Notes: generated by a model not told the origin, from the letters alone. Counted from the first letter of the stretch, positions 53,739-62,158 are shown. The stretch is 64,000 nt of DNA from Rikenellaceae bacterium (GCA_009783565.1 WRDF01000004.1:1-64000), one strand, 5' to 3'. Translations and numbers: made by a program.

Positions 53739-55220
53739 ATGAAAAGGAGTCATTTTTTCATTGCACTCGTTGCGGCGTGCATCGCGGCATCGGGTGCGAC
53801 GGCGTTTTTTGTGACCACGCTGACGCAAAGCAAAGCCTCACAACCGGCATATAAAATAGAGTACCGCACGGGCGGCACGGGGACGCACTTCACCGCGTGG
53901 AGCGCGGAGGGGTATCCCGACCTTACGTTCGCGGCCGAGAATGCCGTGCGGGCGGTCGTGAACATAGAGGTCGTGAGCCAGGTGGCGGTGCGTGCTCAGC
54001 AGAGCAATCCATTTTTCGAGTTTTTCGGTATTCCGGACAACACGCCGCCTCGCGGCGGCCAGGGCGGTATGCGTGAAAGACGTTCCGGCGGTTCGGGCGT
54101 TATCATCAGCCCCGACGGCTATATCGTGACCAACAGCCACGTCGTGGACGGCGCAACGCGGCTGAGAGTGAAACTGCACGACGACCGGCTGTTCGACGCC
54201 ACGCTCATCGGGCAAGACCCCTCGACCGACGTCGCGCTGATCAAGATAGAAGCTGAGAACCTGCCCACGCTGCCGTTCGGCAATTCCGACGAGCTGCGGC
54301 TCGGCGAGTGGGTGCTGGCGATAGGCAGCCCGTTCGACCTGCGCTCGACCATCACGGCGGGTATCGTGAGCGCTAAGGCGCGCAGCCTCCGCACGCCGGG
54401 CGACCGTATGGATATCCAGTCGTTCATCCAGACCGATGCGGCGGTGAATCCGGGCAACAGCGGCGGCGCACTCGTGAATACGCGCGGCCAACTGGTAGGC
54501 ATAAATACCGCGCTGACATCGCCGACGGGCACTTTCGCCGGATATTCGTTCGCCGTTCCGACGACGATAGTCGAGGCGGTGATCAACGACCTTAAAGAGT
54601 TCGGCGTGGTGCAGCGCGCGCTGATAGGGATAAGATACAGCGAGATTACGCCCGAATTTATCGAGCGCCGGGGCACGGAGACCGGTATTAGCGAGTCGGG
54701 AGGGTTATACGTTGAATCGGTCGAGCCGGGCGGCGGGGCCGAAGAGGCCGGCATCCGGAAAGGCGACATCATAACAGAGATCGATGGTATCCGTACGGAC
54801 GCCTCTACGGCATTGTTGGAACACATCGTTAGGAAGCGTCCGGGCGATCGTGTAAAAATTACGATAAAAAGAGCGGGGCAACTGAAACATTTTGAGGTCA
54901 CTTTACGTAATATGGCGGGACAGACCGAGCCGCTGAGTCGCGAGACCGTATTTGCGGCCGACGCGCTGGGCGGAACATTCGGCGACCTTACGGAAAGAGA
55001 GGCGCGTGAACTGAATATACAGGGAGGCGCAGTGGTGCGTTCCGTAACGCCGGGCGGCCTTTTGGACAGAAGCCGTATCGGACGCGGGTTCGTCATTACG
55101 GAAATCAACGACCGTCCCGTACGTTCGGCCGATGACCTGCGACGCATCACGGGGCGGATCGAAACGCTCGACGGCATCCAGCCAGGACGCGGGCCGCGCA
55201 GCTATGTCATTGTGGAGTAA
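53739..55220 (+). CDS. HtrA/DegP-type periplasmic serine protease
   Basis: The 493-residue Do-like protease degrades or refolds misfolded envelope proteins. N-terminal signal or anchor (KRSHFFIALVAACIAASGATAFFVTTL), then the trypsin-like domain with catalytic His (TNSHVVDGA), Asp (STDVALIKIE) and Ser (NPGNSGGALV). Two PDZ domains follow (about 280-375, LYVESVEPGGGAEEAGIRKGDIITEIDG; about 400-493, AVVRSVTPGGLLDRSRIGRGFVITEIND). It is followed by an alternating palindrome and a CCGGCAAGAG hairpin. Confidence 0.94.
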   Translation: MKRSHFFIALVAACIAASGATAFFVTTLTQSKASQPAYKIEYRTGGTGTHFTAWSAEGYPDLTFAAENAVRAVVNIEVVSQVAVRAQQSNPFFEFFGIPDNTPPRGGQGGMRERRSGGSGVIISPDGYIVTNSHVVDGATRLRVKLHDDRLFDATLIGQDPSTDVALIKIEAENLPTLPFGNSDELRLGEWVLAIGSPFDLRSTITAGIVSAKARSLRTPGDRMDIQSFIQTDAAVNPGNSGGALVNTRGQLVGINTALTSPTGTFAGYSFAVPTTIVEAVINDLKEFGVVQRALIGIRYSEITPEFIERRGTETGISESGGLYVESVEPGGGAEEAGIRKGDIITEIDGIRTDASTALLEHIVRKRPGDRVKITIKRAGQLKHFEVTLRNMAGQTEPLSRETVFAADALGGTFGDLTEREARELNIQGGAVVRSVTPGGLLDRSRIGRGFVITEINDRPVRSADDLRRITGRIETLDGIQPGRGPRSYVIVE

Positions 55221-55256
55221 GGGCTGTTCACACAAAGTTATGCGGTAGCCAATAAA

Positions 55257-55300
55257 ACACACGCATGTGTCCGGCAAGAGTTACTCCCACCTCTTGCCGG
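55257..55300 (+). repeat. Gene-end palindrome plus hairpin after htrA
   Basis: ACACACGCATGTGT (55257-55270) is joined without a gap to a perfect 10-bp stem CCGGCAAGAG/CTCTTGCCGG (55271-55280 with 55291-55300) around a 10-nt loop. No T-tract, so termination is unproven. Confidence 0.8.
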
Positions 55301-55327
55301 AGTTCATAAAAATATTAAAGGCACAAA

Positions 55328-56191
55328 ATGAGACAATTAAAAATCACGAAATCGATCACGAATCGTGAGAGCGCTTCGCTGGACAAGTATCTGCAAGAAA
55401 TCGGCAAGGAGGATTTGATAACCGTCGAGGAGGAAGTAGAGCTTGCCCAGCGCATCAAGAAAGGAGACCAGGAAGCGCTCGAAAAACTGACAAAAGCGAA
55501 TCTGCGGTTCGTCGTGTCGGTGGCAAAACAGTATCAGAATCAGGGGCTTAGCCTGCCCGACCTTATCAATGAGGGCAATCTGGGGCTGATCAAAGCGGCG
55601 GAAAAATTCGACGAAACGCGCGGATTCAAGTTCATATCATATGCAGTGTGGTGGATTCGCCAGTCAATCTTGCAGGCCCTGGCCGAGCAGTCGCGCATCG
55701 TGCGCCTGCCGCTGAACCAGGTAGGGTCGCTGAACAAGATAAACAAGGCTTTCGCGCGATTCGAACAGAAACACGAGCGCGTGCCGTCGGCCGAAGAACT
55801 GGCGCGCGAACTCGACCTGCCGAAAGAGAAAGTAAGCGATACGTTGCGCGTGTCGGGGCGGCATATCTCTGTCGATGCGCCGTTCGCCGACGGCGAGGAC
55901 AATTCGCTGCTGGACGTGCTGGTGAACAGCGATTCGCCGAATGCCGACCGCGGACTTATCAACGAATCGCTTTCGACGGAAGTCGACCGCGCTTTATCGA
56001 CCCTCACCGAGCGCGAGAAGGACATCGTAAAATACTTCTTCGGAATCGGATGCCAGGAGATGACTTTGGAGGAGATTGGCGAGAAATTCGGCCTCACGCG
56101 CGAACGCGTGCGCCAGATCAAGGAGAAAGCGATTCGCCGTTTGAGGCATGGCACACGCAGCAAGCAGCTGAAACCGTACTTGGGACAGTAG
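55328..56191 (+). CDS. rpoD: Primary RNA polymerase sigma factor (RpoD/SigA type)
   Basis: At 287 residues this is the short primary sigma of Bacteroidota (sigma-ABfr type), lacking region 1.1. Region 1.2 starts [16 protein letters not shown]; region 2 has [53 protein letters not shown]; region 3 follows; region 4.2 is [29 protein letters not shown]. This protein should recognise the TTTG/TAnnTTTG promoters listed here. A hairpin without a T-tract (56207-56255) separates it from bioD. Confidence 0.95.
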   Translation: MRQLKITKSITNRESASLDKYLQEIGKEDLITVEEEVELAQRIKKGDQEALEKLTKANLRFVVSVAKQYQNQGLSLPDLINEGNLGLIKAAEKFDETRGFKFISYAVWWIRQSILQALAEQSRIVRLPLNQVGSLNKINKAFARFEQKHERVPSAEELARELDLPKEKVSDTLRVSGRHISVDAPFADGEDNSLLDVLVNSDSPNADRGLINESLSTEVDRALSTLTEREKDIVKYFFGIGCQEMTLEEIGEKFGLTRERVRQIKEKAIRRLRHGTRSKQLKPYLGQ

Positions 56192-56206
56192 ACCTAAAAT
56201 TTGAGC

Positions 56207-56255
56207 CGCCTCAGGTTTTGTCGCATCGGATGCACCGTCGGCAGAACCTGAGGCG
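56207..56255. other. Inverted repeat between the primary sigma gene and bioD
   Basis: CGCCTCAGGTT (56207-56217) pairs perfectly with AACCTGAGGCG (56245-56255) around a 27-nt loop, without a T-tract. It could be a weak terminator, a processing site or an operator. Confidence 0.5.
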
Positions 56256-56282
56256 CGGCAATTCGGACAGACGGGAGGAAAG

Positions 56283-56948
56283 ATGAAACGCAAAAAGATA
56301 TATTTCGTCAGCGGTATCGACACGGGTGCGGGTAAGAGCATTGCGACGGGGTGGCTGGCCGCGCGGTGGCGTGAGCAGGGAGTGAATGTCATAACGCAGA
56401 AACCGGTGGAGACGGGATGCGGCACGATGTCGGAAGACATTGCCGTGCATCGCCGTTTGATGGGCATCGGATTGCTGCCGGAGGACATGGACGGAACGAC
56501 ATGTCCGCAGCGGTTTGCGTTCCCTGCGTCGCCCGACCTCGCAGCGCGGCTCGAAGGACGTTCGCTCGACTTCGGGGCGATGGACGAAGCTACACGCAGG
56601 CTCGCCGTGTGTTACGACACGGTTCTGGTCGAGGGCGCAGGCGGACTGATGGTCCCGCTGTGCGACGGATTTCGTACCACCACACTCGACTATATTGCCG
56701 AGCGCACATGGCCTGTGATACTTGTTACCAACCCGCGACTGGGGAGCGTGAACCACACGTTGCTAAGCCTTGAAGCATGCCGTAATCGCGGAGTGGAGGT
56801 CGAAATACTTATATATAACCGGTATCACGAAACCGCAAGCGAGATCACTGTCGATACGCGGCAGTTGCTGCAAGAGTATATTGCCGAGCGGCTGCCCCGA
56901 TGCGAATTCATAGAGATTCCGGATTTATCGGGAACATGTTCCGAATAA
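56283..56948 (+). CDS. bioD: Dethiobiotin synthetase
   Basis: BioD closes the ureido ring of dethiobiotin using ATP and CO2. The 221-residue P-loop protein has GIDTGAGKSIATGWLA (Walker A), QKPVETGC and VEGAGGLMVPL. It lies alone after the primary sigma factor; bioA, bioB and bioF are not in the window, so the cell could lack the pathway or have the genes elsewhere. Start ATG 56283 with GGGAGGA upstream (56273-56279), an unusually strong SD for this phylum. Confidence 0.88.
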   Translation: MKRKKIYFVSGIDTGAGKSIATGWLAARWREQGVNVITQKPVETGCGTMSEDIAVHRRLMGIGLLPEDMDGTTCPQRFAFPASPDLAARLEGRSLDFGAMDEATRRLAVCYDTVLVEGAGGLMVPLCDGFRTTTLDYIAERTWPVILVTNPRLGSVNHTLLSLEACRNRGVEVEILIYNRYHETASEITVDTRQLLQEYIAERLPRCEFIEIPDLSGTCSE

Positions 56949-57005
56949 TTATCTATATTTGCCTGCGTTAGGGAGTCTGTTCTCCATAAATCTGCGTGCG
57001 GCATT

Positions 57006-57602
57006 ATGTCGAAAGAAAAAGCCGGAGAGATATTGCGCCTGTCCAAGGTGGACGAAAAAGAAGCGTTCAGGCTTCTTTTCGACACTTATTATGTCCCGCT
57101 CGTTCTCTTTGCCTGCCGCATCGTGGGCAACCGTACGGAGGCCGAAGACGTAGTGCAGGACGTGTTGGTCGGTTTTTGGACCGGACGCGGGTTCGCCGGC
57201 GTAGTGCGCGCTGTGGACGGCTATCTTTTCGAGGCGGTTAAGAACCGCGCTCTCGACCACGTGAAATCTGCCGGACGGCGACGGATCTCGCACTCACTCG
57301 ACGATGAAACGGAACTCCCATGTCTCAATCTCGATGAAATAGACGATTTTTCGAGGCTCTACCGCACAATAGAAATGCTGCCCGACCGGCGGCAGCGGAT
57401 CTTCAAAATGGTGTACGTGGATGGCTATAAGTACCATGAGGTGGCCGAGATGCTGGGAATCAGCGTGAACACAGTGCAGACACAGTTGCGGCGCGGGTTG
57501 CAGTTCCTGCGCGGGGCACTCGCGGACGACGGGGACGATATGCGCGCCGCGCGAAGAGAGTTGCTGAGGATGACTTTAATGTTTGTGAGGCTTTGCGCCT
57601 GA
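57006..57602 (+). CDS. ECF-type RNA polymerase sigma factor
   Basis: The 198-residue protein has sigma region 2 (DEKEAFRLLFDTYYVPLVLFACRIVGNRTEAEDVVQDVLVGFWTGRGF...AVDGYLFEAVKNRALDHVKS) and region 4 (LPDRRQRIFKMVYVDGYKYHEVAEMLGISVNTVQTQLRRGLQFLR). ECF sigmas of this kind often work with anti-sigma FecR-like proteins and SusC/SusD transporters; neither is adjacent here, so the signal is unknown. The C-terminal tail (about 175-198) is short and hydrophobic. Confidence 0.9.
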   Translation: MSKEKAGEILRLSKVDEKEAFRLLFDTYYVPLVLFACRIVGNRTEAEDVVQDVLVGFWTGRGFAGVVRAVDGYLFEAVKNRALDHVKSAGRRRISHSLDDETELPCLNLDEIDDFSRLYRTIEMLPDRRQRIFKMVYVDGYKYHEVAEMLGISVNTVQTQLRRGLQFLRGALADDGDDMRAARRELLRMTLMFVRLCA

Positions 57603-57626
57603 TCATCTGTAAATCTATATGACCGA

Positions 57627-58646
57627 ATGAAAAATATTCTTATCACCGGCGGGGCGGGATTTATAGGGTCGCACACGGCGGTCGAGCTTGCGGCGGCGGG
57701 CTACGGGGTGGTGATCGTCGATAATCTCTCGAATTCCGATATGACGGCGGTCGAGGGAGTGCGGCGAATCACGGGTTGCGACATGCCGTTCGAACAGGTC
57801 GATTGCTGCGACCGCCATTCGCTGGCAGAAGTTTTCGATCGCCACCGCGTCGACGCCGTGATACATTTTGCGGCCTACAAGTCAGTGGGCGATTCGGTTG
57901 CGCGGCCGCTGGAATACTACCGCAACAACCTGCTCTCGCTCGTAAACGTATTGGAGGTGATGGGTGAAGCGGGGGTGCGGCATATCGTCTTTTCGTCGTC
58001 GGCAACGGTCTATGGTCAGCCGTCGAGCCTGCCTGCCACGGAGTCGAGTCCGCGCCTGCCTGCCACGTCGCCCTATGGCAATACCAAGCAGATGTGCGAG
58101 GATATACTGCGCGACACGGTAGCGGCGAACGAGGGCCTGAGCGGTGTTTCACTGCGATATTTCAATCCCATAGGGGCGCATCCGTCGGCTCTGATAGGCG
58201 AGCTGCCGCGCGGAGTTCCGGCGAATCTCGTGCCGTTCGTAACGCAGACGGCAGCGGGCGTGCGCGAAGTGCTGAGTGTTTTCGGCGACGATTATAATAC
58301 GCCCGACGGCACGGCGCTGCGCGACTATATAGACGTGGTAGATCTGGCGCGGGCGCACGTAAGCGCACTCCGACGGACGCTCGCCGGCGAGAATGATGCG
58401 CGCTACGAGGTGTTCAACGTGGGCACGGGAGCGCCGGTATCGGTGCTGGGACTTATCAAGGCGTTCGAGCGGGTGAACGGCGTGCGTGTGCCTTACAGGA
58501 TAGTCGGTCGGCGCGCGGGAGATGTCGAAGCCGTATGGGCGGACACTTCTTTGGCGAATCTTACGCTCGGCTGGCGCGCCGAGCGCACTTTGGACGAAAC
58601 TCTCGCCGCCGCATGGGCGTGGGAGCGGCGCGTGAGAGGGATGTGA
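57627..58646 (+). CDS. galE: UDP-glucose 4-epimerase
   Basis: GalE interconverts UDP-glucose and UDP-galactose for the Leloir pathway and surface glycans. The 339-residue SDR has the NAD-binding GGAGFIGSHTAVEL, VIHFAAYKSVGDS, the catalytic SPYGNTK (Tyr/Lys), and the sugar-binding RYFNPIGAHPSALIGE. The stop TGA starts an alternating CACGCGTGGCGCGCG stretch. Galactose-pathway neighbours are absent. Confidence 0.95.
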   Translation: MKNILITGGAGFIGSHTAVELAAAGYGVVIVDNLSNSDMTAVEGVRRITGCDMPFEQVDCCDRHSLAEVFDRHRVDAVIHFAAYKSVGDSVARPLEYYRNNLLSLVNVLEVMGEAGVRHIVFSSSATVYGQPSSLPATESSPRLPATSPYGNTKQMCEDILRDTVAANEGLSGVSLRYFNPIGAHPSALIGELPRGVPANLVPFVTQTAAGVREVLSVFGDDYNTPDGTALRDYIDVVDLARAHVSALRRTLAGENDARYEVFNVGTGAPVSVLGLIKAFERVNGVRVPYRIVGRRAGDVEAVWADTSLANLTLGWRAERTLDETLAAAWAWERRVRGM

Positions 58647-58662
58647 CACGCGTGGCGCGCGA
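58647..58662 (+). repeat. Gene-end alternating stretch after galE
   Basis: CACGCGTGGCGCGCGA follows the galE TGA (58644-58646) directly. Confidence 0.5.
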
Positions 58663-58671
58663 TAACGCCGA

Positions 58672-59208
58672 TCATTTATGGGCCTGCTCGTCTTTTTTCT
58701 TTTTTGTCGACGGCTTTTTTGCGCGTACGGTTACGTCCGGAGTTGCCTCATAAGAGCCGGATACGTCGTGCAGAGATGACCGGGAGGTAGAAAATCGTGC
58801 GGGGCTATATGTTACCAATTTTTGTTCCAGCGCGCCGATCTCCCTGTTCAGCGAGGCGATTTCTTTTTCTTTGTCGGCCAACATCTTTATTAACAATGCC
58901 TCGTGCACGCCTCCGGTAGATTGCGTGGGCGATTTTTCCGCAGGAGCAGCCACGCCTGCGACCCCATCGGCATGGAGCATCGGGCCACGACCGGTCAAAA
59001 GCCAATCCGCATTCAGGCCAGGGTGCATTCGTAATATTTTCCCTACAACATCCGAGCCTACCGACCCTTCGTTTTTCACCATTTTACTGAAATAACTATT
59101 GGACAGGCCTAAATCAACCGCAAGGCGGTTAAAGCTAATCCCCTTTGCCGTAAGATATTCTTCGAGGCGATGAATTAATTTCGTATTATTTTCGTAAAAA
59201 ATTTGCAT
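58672..59208 (-). CDS. XRE-type helix-turn-helix regulator
   Basis: The 178-residue protein has an N-terminal helix-turn-helix (about 8-60; KLIHRLEEYLTAKGISFNRLAVDLGLSNSYFSKMVKNEGSVGSDVVGKILRMHPGLNADWLLTGRGPM), a family seen in Bacteroidota and their phages. The middle has a coiled coil (about 95-125; EALLIKMLADKEKEIASLNREIGALEQKL), and the tail is a basic Lys-rich stretch. No peptidase domain. ATG 59208 is chosen. A perfect 20-bp palindrome near its promoter suggests self-regulation. Confidence 0.8.
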   Translation of the reverse strand: MQIFYENNTKLIHRLEEYLTAKGISFNRLAVDLGLSNSYFSKMVKNEGSVGSDVVGKILRMHPGLNADWLLTGRGPMLHADGVAGVAAPAEKSPTQSTGGVHEALLIKMLADKEKEIASLNREIGALEQKLVTYSPARFSTSRSSLHDVSGSYEATPDVTVRAKKPSTKKKKDEQAHK

Positions 59209-59236
59209 TATTCGTAAAATAGTTATAATATTGCAG

Positions 59237-59256
59237 CGGATTAACCGGTTAATCCG
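59237..59256. promoter_or_regulatory. 20-bp perfect palindrome, probable operator
   Basis: CGGATTAACCGGTTAATCCG lies just downstream of the regulator's -7-like box (TATCTTTA, 59267-59260, minus strand), in the right place for repression by the dimeric XRE protein encoded next to it. Confidence 0.55.
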
Positions 59257-59425
59257 GCATAAAGATACTAAAAAACCAAAACACACAATTATGGGCAGAC
59301 GCATTTATCTTCCGCCCTTTCGGAAGAAAAAGACCGAAAGTACGTTCCGTACCGGCGCGGCATCGCCATGGAACGCCCTCACGTACATCCCTTCGCTTTT
59401 CAGCGCTGGGAACGACAATTTATTT

Positions 59426-59433
59426 TATCTTTG
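59426..59433 (+). promoter_or_regulatory. -7 box for the RNA candidate
   Basis: TATCTTTG on the plus strand; predicts a transcript start near 59440. Confidence 0.55.
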
Positions 59434-59439
59434 CAGTAA

Positions 59440-59642
59440 CATAATGATAAAAAGAGTGACAGCTCTTTGATCCTTTACGTAAACGTGCAACCCGACAACG
59501 GGGTTTCTATTCGGATTAAAAGTTGCCAAACTCGGAGTGTGCCTTGGCTATATATGTGTCAAGGCTACTCTGGGCGCGGGGCAGTTTTCCGAATAGAGGC
59601 TTGCACGGCCGACGTAAAGGTGACTGTTTTCGCGTCCTTTTT
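59440..59642 (+). ncRNA. Structured non-coding RNA candidate, possibly 6S-like
   Basis: A long imperfect hairpin is built from CCTTTACGT/ACGTAAAGG (59472-59480 with 59612-59620), CGTGCAA/TTGCACG (59484-59490 with 59601-59607), CTATTCGGA/TCCGAATAG (59507-59515 with 59588-59596) and a terminal GAGT..GCCTTG/CAAGGC..ACTC hairpin (59535-59546 with 59560-59570). A bulge between stems 2 and 3 has a CCCG/CGGG mini-hairpin. A TATCTTTG box precedes and a T6 run (59638-59643) follows. The layout (long rod with an internal bubble) is like 6S RNA, including the 6S-Flavo class, but I cannot confirm it by alignment. Confidence 0.5.
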
Positions 59643-59690
59643 TATTCGGGGCGCAAATGCAAATCAAACCTTACAAAAAGCTTTGCGTCT

Positions 59691-59906
59691 ATGAATCCCA
59701 TTCCAAAGTCTGGCTACTACGCCGGTACATGGCAAATAATACGCCTGAAAAACAACACCGTCACAAAGACTTTCGAGACGATGGATTATCTTGTCGAGTT
59801 TTCGAACGACGGGAATATAATATCGCTGCAAAGTCTCACAAACGTGGAGACGGAGCAATATGCCGTAAAATTGGAGTTGAAACGTGTCGCACCCTATAAC
59901 GAATAA
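59691..59906 (+). CDS. Small uncharacterised protein
   Basis: A 71-residue ORF starts MNPIPKSGYYAGTWQIIRLKNN. It reads like a compact beta-rich domain (TVTKTFETMDYLVEFSNDGNIISLQSLTNVETEQYAVKLELKRVAPYNE). No family was recognised. It lies after the RNA candidate and before lpxK. It is supported by sensible amino acid composition but has no neighbours to suggest a role. Confidence 0.45.
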   Translation: MNPIPKSGYYAGTWQIIRLKNNTVTKTFETMDYLVEFSNDGNIISLQSLTNVETEQYAVKLELKRVAPYNE

Positions 59907-59984
59907 GGCCGATGCGAAAAGAATACGATTTTCAGCCTATATAATTAAGTAGTTCTAAAAAATCAAAAATCAAAATTAAATACC

Positions 59985-59992
59985 TATCTTTG
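59985..59992 (+). promoter_or_regulatory. -7 box for lpxK
   Basis: TATCTTTG, 37 nt before the lpxK ATG. Confidence 0.6.
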
Positions 59993-60028
59993 GGCGAATA
60001 GCACTCTTATCTCCCGACCCTTTCGCCC

Positions 60029-61099
60029 ATGAGCAACAGAGCGTGGTTAGCGCCCGTCGCTTTTTTGTACGGTTTAGCCGTCGCGGTCAGACATAAAATG
60101 TTTGACTGGCGCATCCTGCGCTCACGGGAATATGACATTCCGGTAGTATGCGTAGGCAATATCACGGTGGGCGGAACCGGCAAAACACCTGTCGTAGAGA
60201 TGCTTGTACGCAGGCTGGGCGATGAATACACGATAGCGGTACTTTCGCGCGGGTATAAGAGAAAGACGAAAGGCTATGTCGAGGTGGAACGCGGGATGTC
60301 GTTTCTGAAAACCGGCGACGAGCCGAAGCAAATCAAGCAGAAATTTCCGGGAGTGGTAGTCGCCGTGTGCGAAAAACGCGCGGAGGGAATCGACGAAATT
60401 CGCCGCCGCCATCCTGAGGTCGATCTCATAATTCTCGACGACGGTTTTCAGCACAGGTACGTGAAGCCGTGGGTGAATATCGTACTGATGGATTACATGC
60501 GGCCGGTCTATCAGGATCATATGCTGCCGTGGGGCGCGCTGCGCGACCGGTTGTCTCAGATGCACCGCGCAGATTATGTACTGGTTACGAAGTGTCCGCC
60601 CGATATGAGCGCGCTCGACAGGCGGCTGGTGCGCAAATGGTTGAAACTCTATCCGTATCAGGGTCTGTACTTTTGCCATACACAGGCGGGGCATCCTGTT
60701 CCGATGTTCCCGTCGGCGGGGTATCGCGGCAGTTTGCATCTCGGTGCAGATGTGATAGCCATGTCGGGAATCGGGAATCCGGAGGCGTTCGAGAAGGGCT
60801 TGGATGCACACTACCGCGTGGTGGACAGACTGCGTTACCCCGATCATCACCCTTATCGCAGCCGCGACCTGGCCGATATGGAGCGTGCGTTGGCGGCGTC
60901 GCCCGAAAGCGTAATCGTAGCGACGGAAAAAGATGCGGTGAAACTTATGGGCAGCCGCAAAATACCGCCCGCGATTGCTGCAAGACTCTATTACCTGCCC
61001 ATCCGTATGACATTTTATGAGGATACGGAAATCGATTTTATAAAAAATCTGAAAAATGACCTTAGAACAAATCCGAAAGACCGCTACGCACATCCGTGA
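60029..61099 (+). CDS. lpxK: Tetraacyldisaccharide 4'-kinase
   Basis: LpxK phosphorylates the 4' position of the lipid A precursor on the cytoplasmic face of the inner membrane. The 356 residues have Walker A GNITVGGTGKTPVVEML (about 43-56), VLSRGYKRKT, GDEPKQIKQKFPGVVVAVCEKRAEGI, and LIILDDGFQHRYVKPWVNIVL with the catalytic Asp/His. A short N-terminal hydrophobic segment associates it with the membrane. The end overlaps the purine nucleoside phosphorylase gene by 44 nt. Confidence 0.95.
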   Translation: MSNRAWLAPVAFLYGLAVAVRHKMFDWRILRSREYDIPVVCVGNITVGGTGKTPVVEMLVRRLGDEYTIAVLSRGYKRKTKGYVEVERGMSFLKTGDEPKQIKQKFPGVVVAVCEKRAEGIDEIRRRHPEVDLIILDDGFQHRYVKPWVNIVLMDYMRPVYQDHMLPWGALRDRLSQMHRADYVLVTKCPPDMSALDRRLVRKWLKLYPYQGLYFCHTQAGHPVPMFPSAGYRGSLHLGADVIAMSGIGNPEAFEKGLDAHYRVVDRLRYPDHHPYRSRDLADMERALAASPESVIVATEKDAVKLMGSRKIPPAIAARLYYLPIRMTFYEDTEIDFIKNLKNDLRTNPKDRYAHP

Positions 61100-61853
61100 A
61101 AAGACTAACGGCTTCGAACCCGAAGTCGGCATAATTCTCGGTTCGGGGCTCGGCTCGCTGGCCGACCGAATCGATGTTGCATATACGCTGAATTACAGCG
61201 AGATAACCGGCTTTCCCGTCTCGACCGTCGAGGGTCATGCAGGGCAGTTTATTTTCGGGCGGCTCGGAGGGCGTCGCGTGGTGGCGATGCAGGGACGGTT
61301 TCATTATTACGAAGGTTATGCGCCGACGGAAGTCGTGCTGCCGGTGCGCGTGATGGGGCTGCTGGGGATTCGATTTTTGTTCGTGTCGAACGCCGCGGGA
61401 GGTGTGAATCCTTCGTTTGCGGTGGGCGATCTGATGGTGATAACCGACCATATAAATCTGATACCCAATCCGTTGGTGGGACGCAACATCGATGAACTGG
61501 GACCGCGCTTTCCCGATATGAGCGATGCTTATGACGTTGCGCTGGTGGAGTTGGCGGGGCGGCTGGATGCCGGCTTGCGGTATGGGGTATATGTCGGCGG
61601 CACGGGACCTACGTTCGAGACGACAGCCGAGTACCGATATTTTCAGACCATCGGCGGTGATGCCGTGGGCATGTCCACGACACCCGAAGTTATTGCCGCG
61701 CGACATATGGGCATACCGGTTTTCGGCATGTCTGTGATCACGAACGTGGGGCTGTCGGGCGTGAAATCGACCCACGAAGAGGTCCAGGCGGAAGGCGCAA
61801 AAGCCGCCGCGCGGATGACGCGGCTGTTCGTGGAGATGATAGAGAAACTGTAA
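61056..61853 (+). CDS. punA: Purine nucleoside phosphorylase
   Basis: PNP splits purine nucleosides to base and ribose 1-phosphate in salvage. The 265-residue family-2 enzyme has IILGSGLGSLADRI, VEGHAGQFIFGRLGGRRVVAMQGRFHYYEGY, FLFVSNAAGGVNPSFAVGDLMVITDHINL, the phosphate/ribose-binding GPTFETTAEYRYFQTIGGDAVGMSTTPEVIAARHMGI and a conserved VITN motif. The 44-nt overlap with lpxK is unusually long, so translation may be coupled. A terminator follows at 61874-61910. Confidence 0.95.
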   Translation: MTLEQIRKTATHIREKTNGFEPEVGIILGSGLGSLADRIDVAYTLNYSEITGFPVSTVEGHAGQFIFGRLGGRRVVAMQGRFHYYEGYAPTEVVLPVRVMGLLGIRFLFVSNAAGGVNPSFAVGDLMVITDHINLIPNPLVGRNIDELGPRFPDMSDAYDVALVELAGRLDAGLRYGVYVGGTGPTFETTAEYRYFQTIGGDAVGMSTTPEVIAARHMGIPVFGMSVITNVGLSGVKSTHEEVQAEGAKAAARMTRLFVEMIEKL

Positions 61854-61873
61854 AGCAAGAATGACAATCATTC

Positions 61874-61910
61874 GTAGCTCTCGGCCTATTCGGCTGAGAG
61901 CTACTGTTTT
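61874..61910. terminator. Terminator after punA
   Basis: GTAGCTCTC..GCC pairs with GGC..GAGAGCTAC (61874-61886 with 61892-61904), followed by TGTTTT. The remaining 61911-62072 holds A/T-rich sequence with no gene or element that I can recognise. Confidence 0.8.
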
Positions 61911-62072
61911 ATGCGCTAATTACATACAAAATAGCCCATTGTGATAAGCGAAACGAATAAAGCATCGGAACTGATAAGTAAAAACAATGGGTGAATGCCC
62001 GAAAACACCCCTAAATGCCTGATAAATATGCAAAAAAGTATGGGTCAGGTGTTGCGGGAAAGAAATTTTATC

Positions 62073-62080
62073 TATCTTTG
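62073..62080 (+). promoter_or_regulatory. -7 box of the str operon
   Basis: TATCTTTG, with TTG at 62052-62054 near the -33 position; the start would fall about 70 nt before rpsL. Confidence 0.65.
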
Positions 62081-62158
62081 CAGTCCGTTTTGGGCAAAAA
62101 TCAAGACGAAAAATACGAGAAAAGAGGAGTTAATCAACTAAAAATCAAGGACAAAGTA

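Noticed and set aside
59291-59470. 59-residue ORF beginning MGRRIYLPP
   Set aside because: It runs through the -7 box of the RNA candidate into its 5' end and shows no family likeness.
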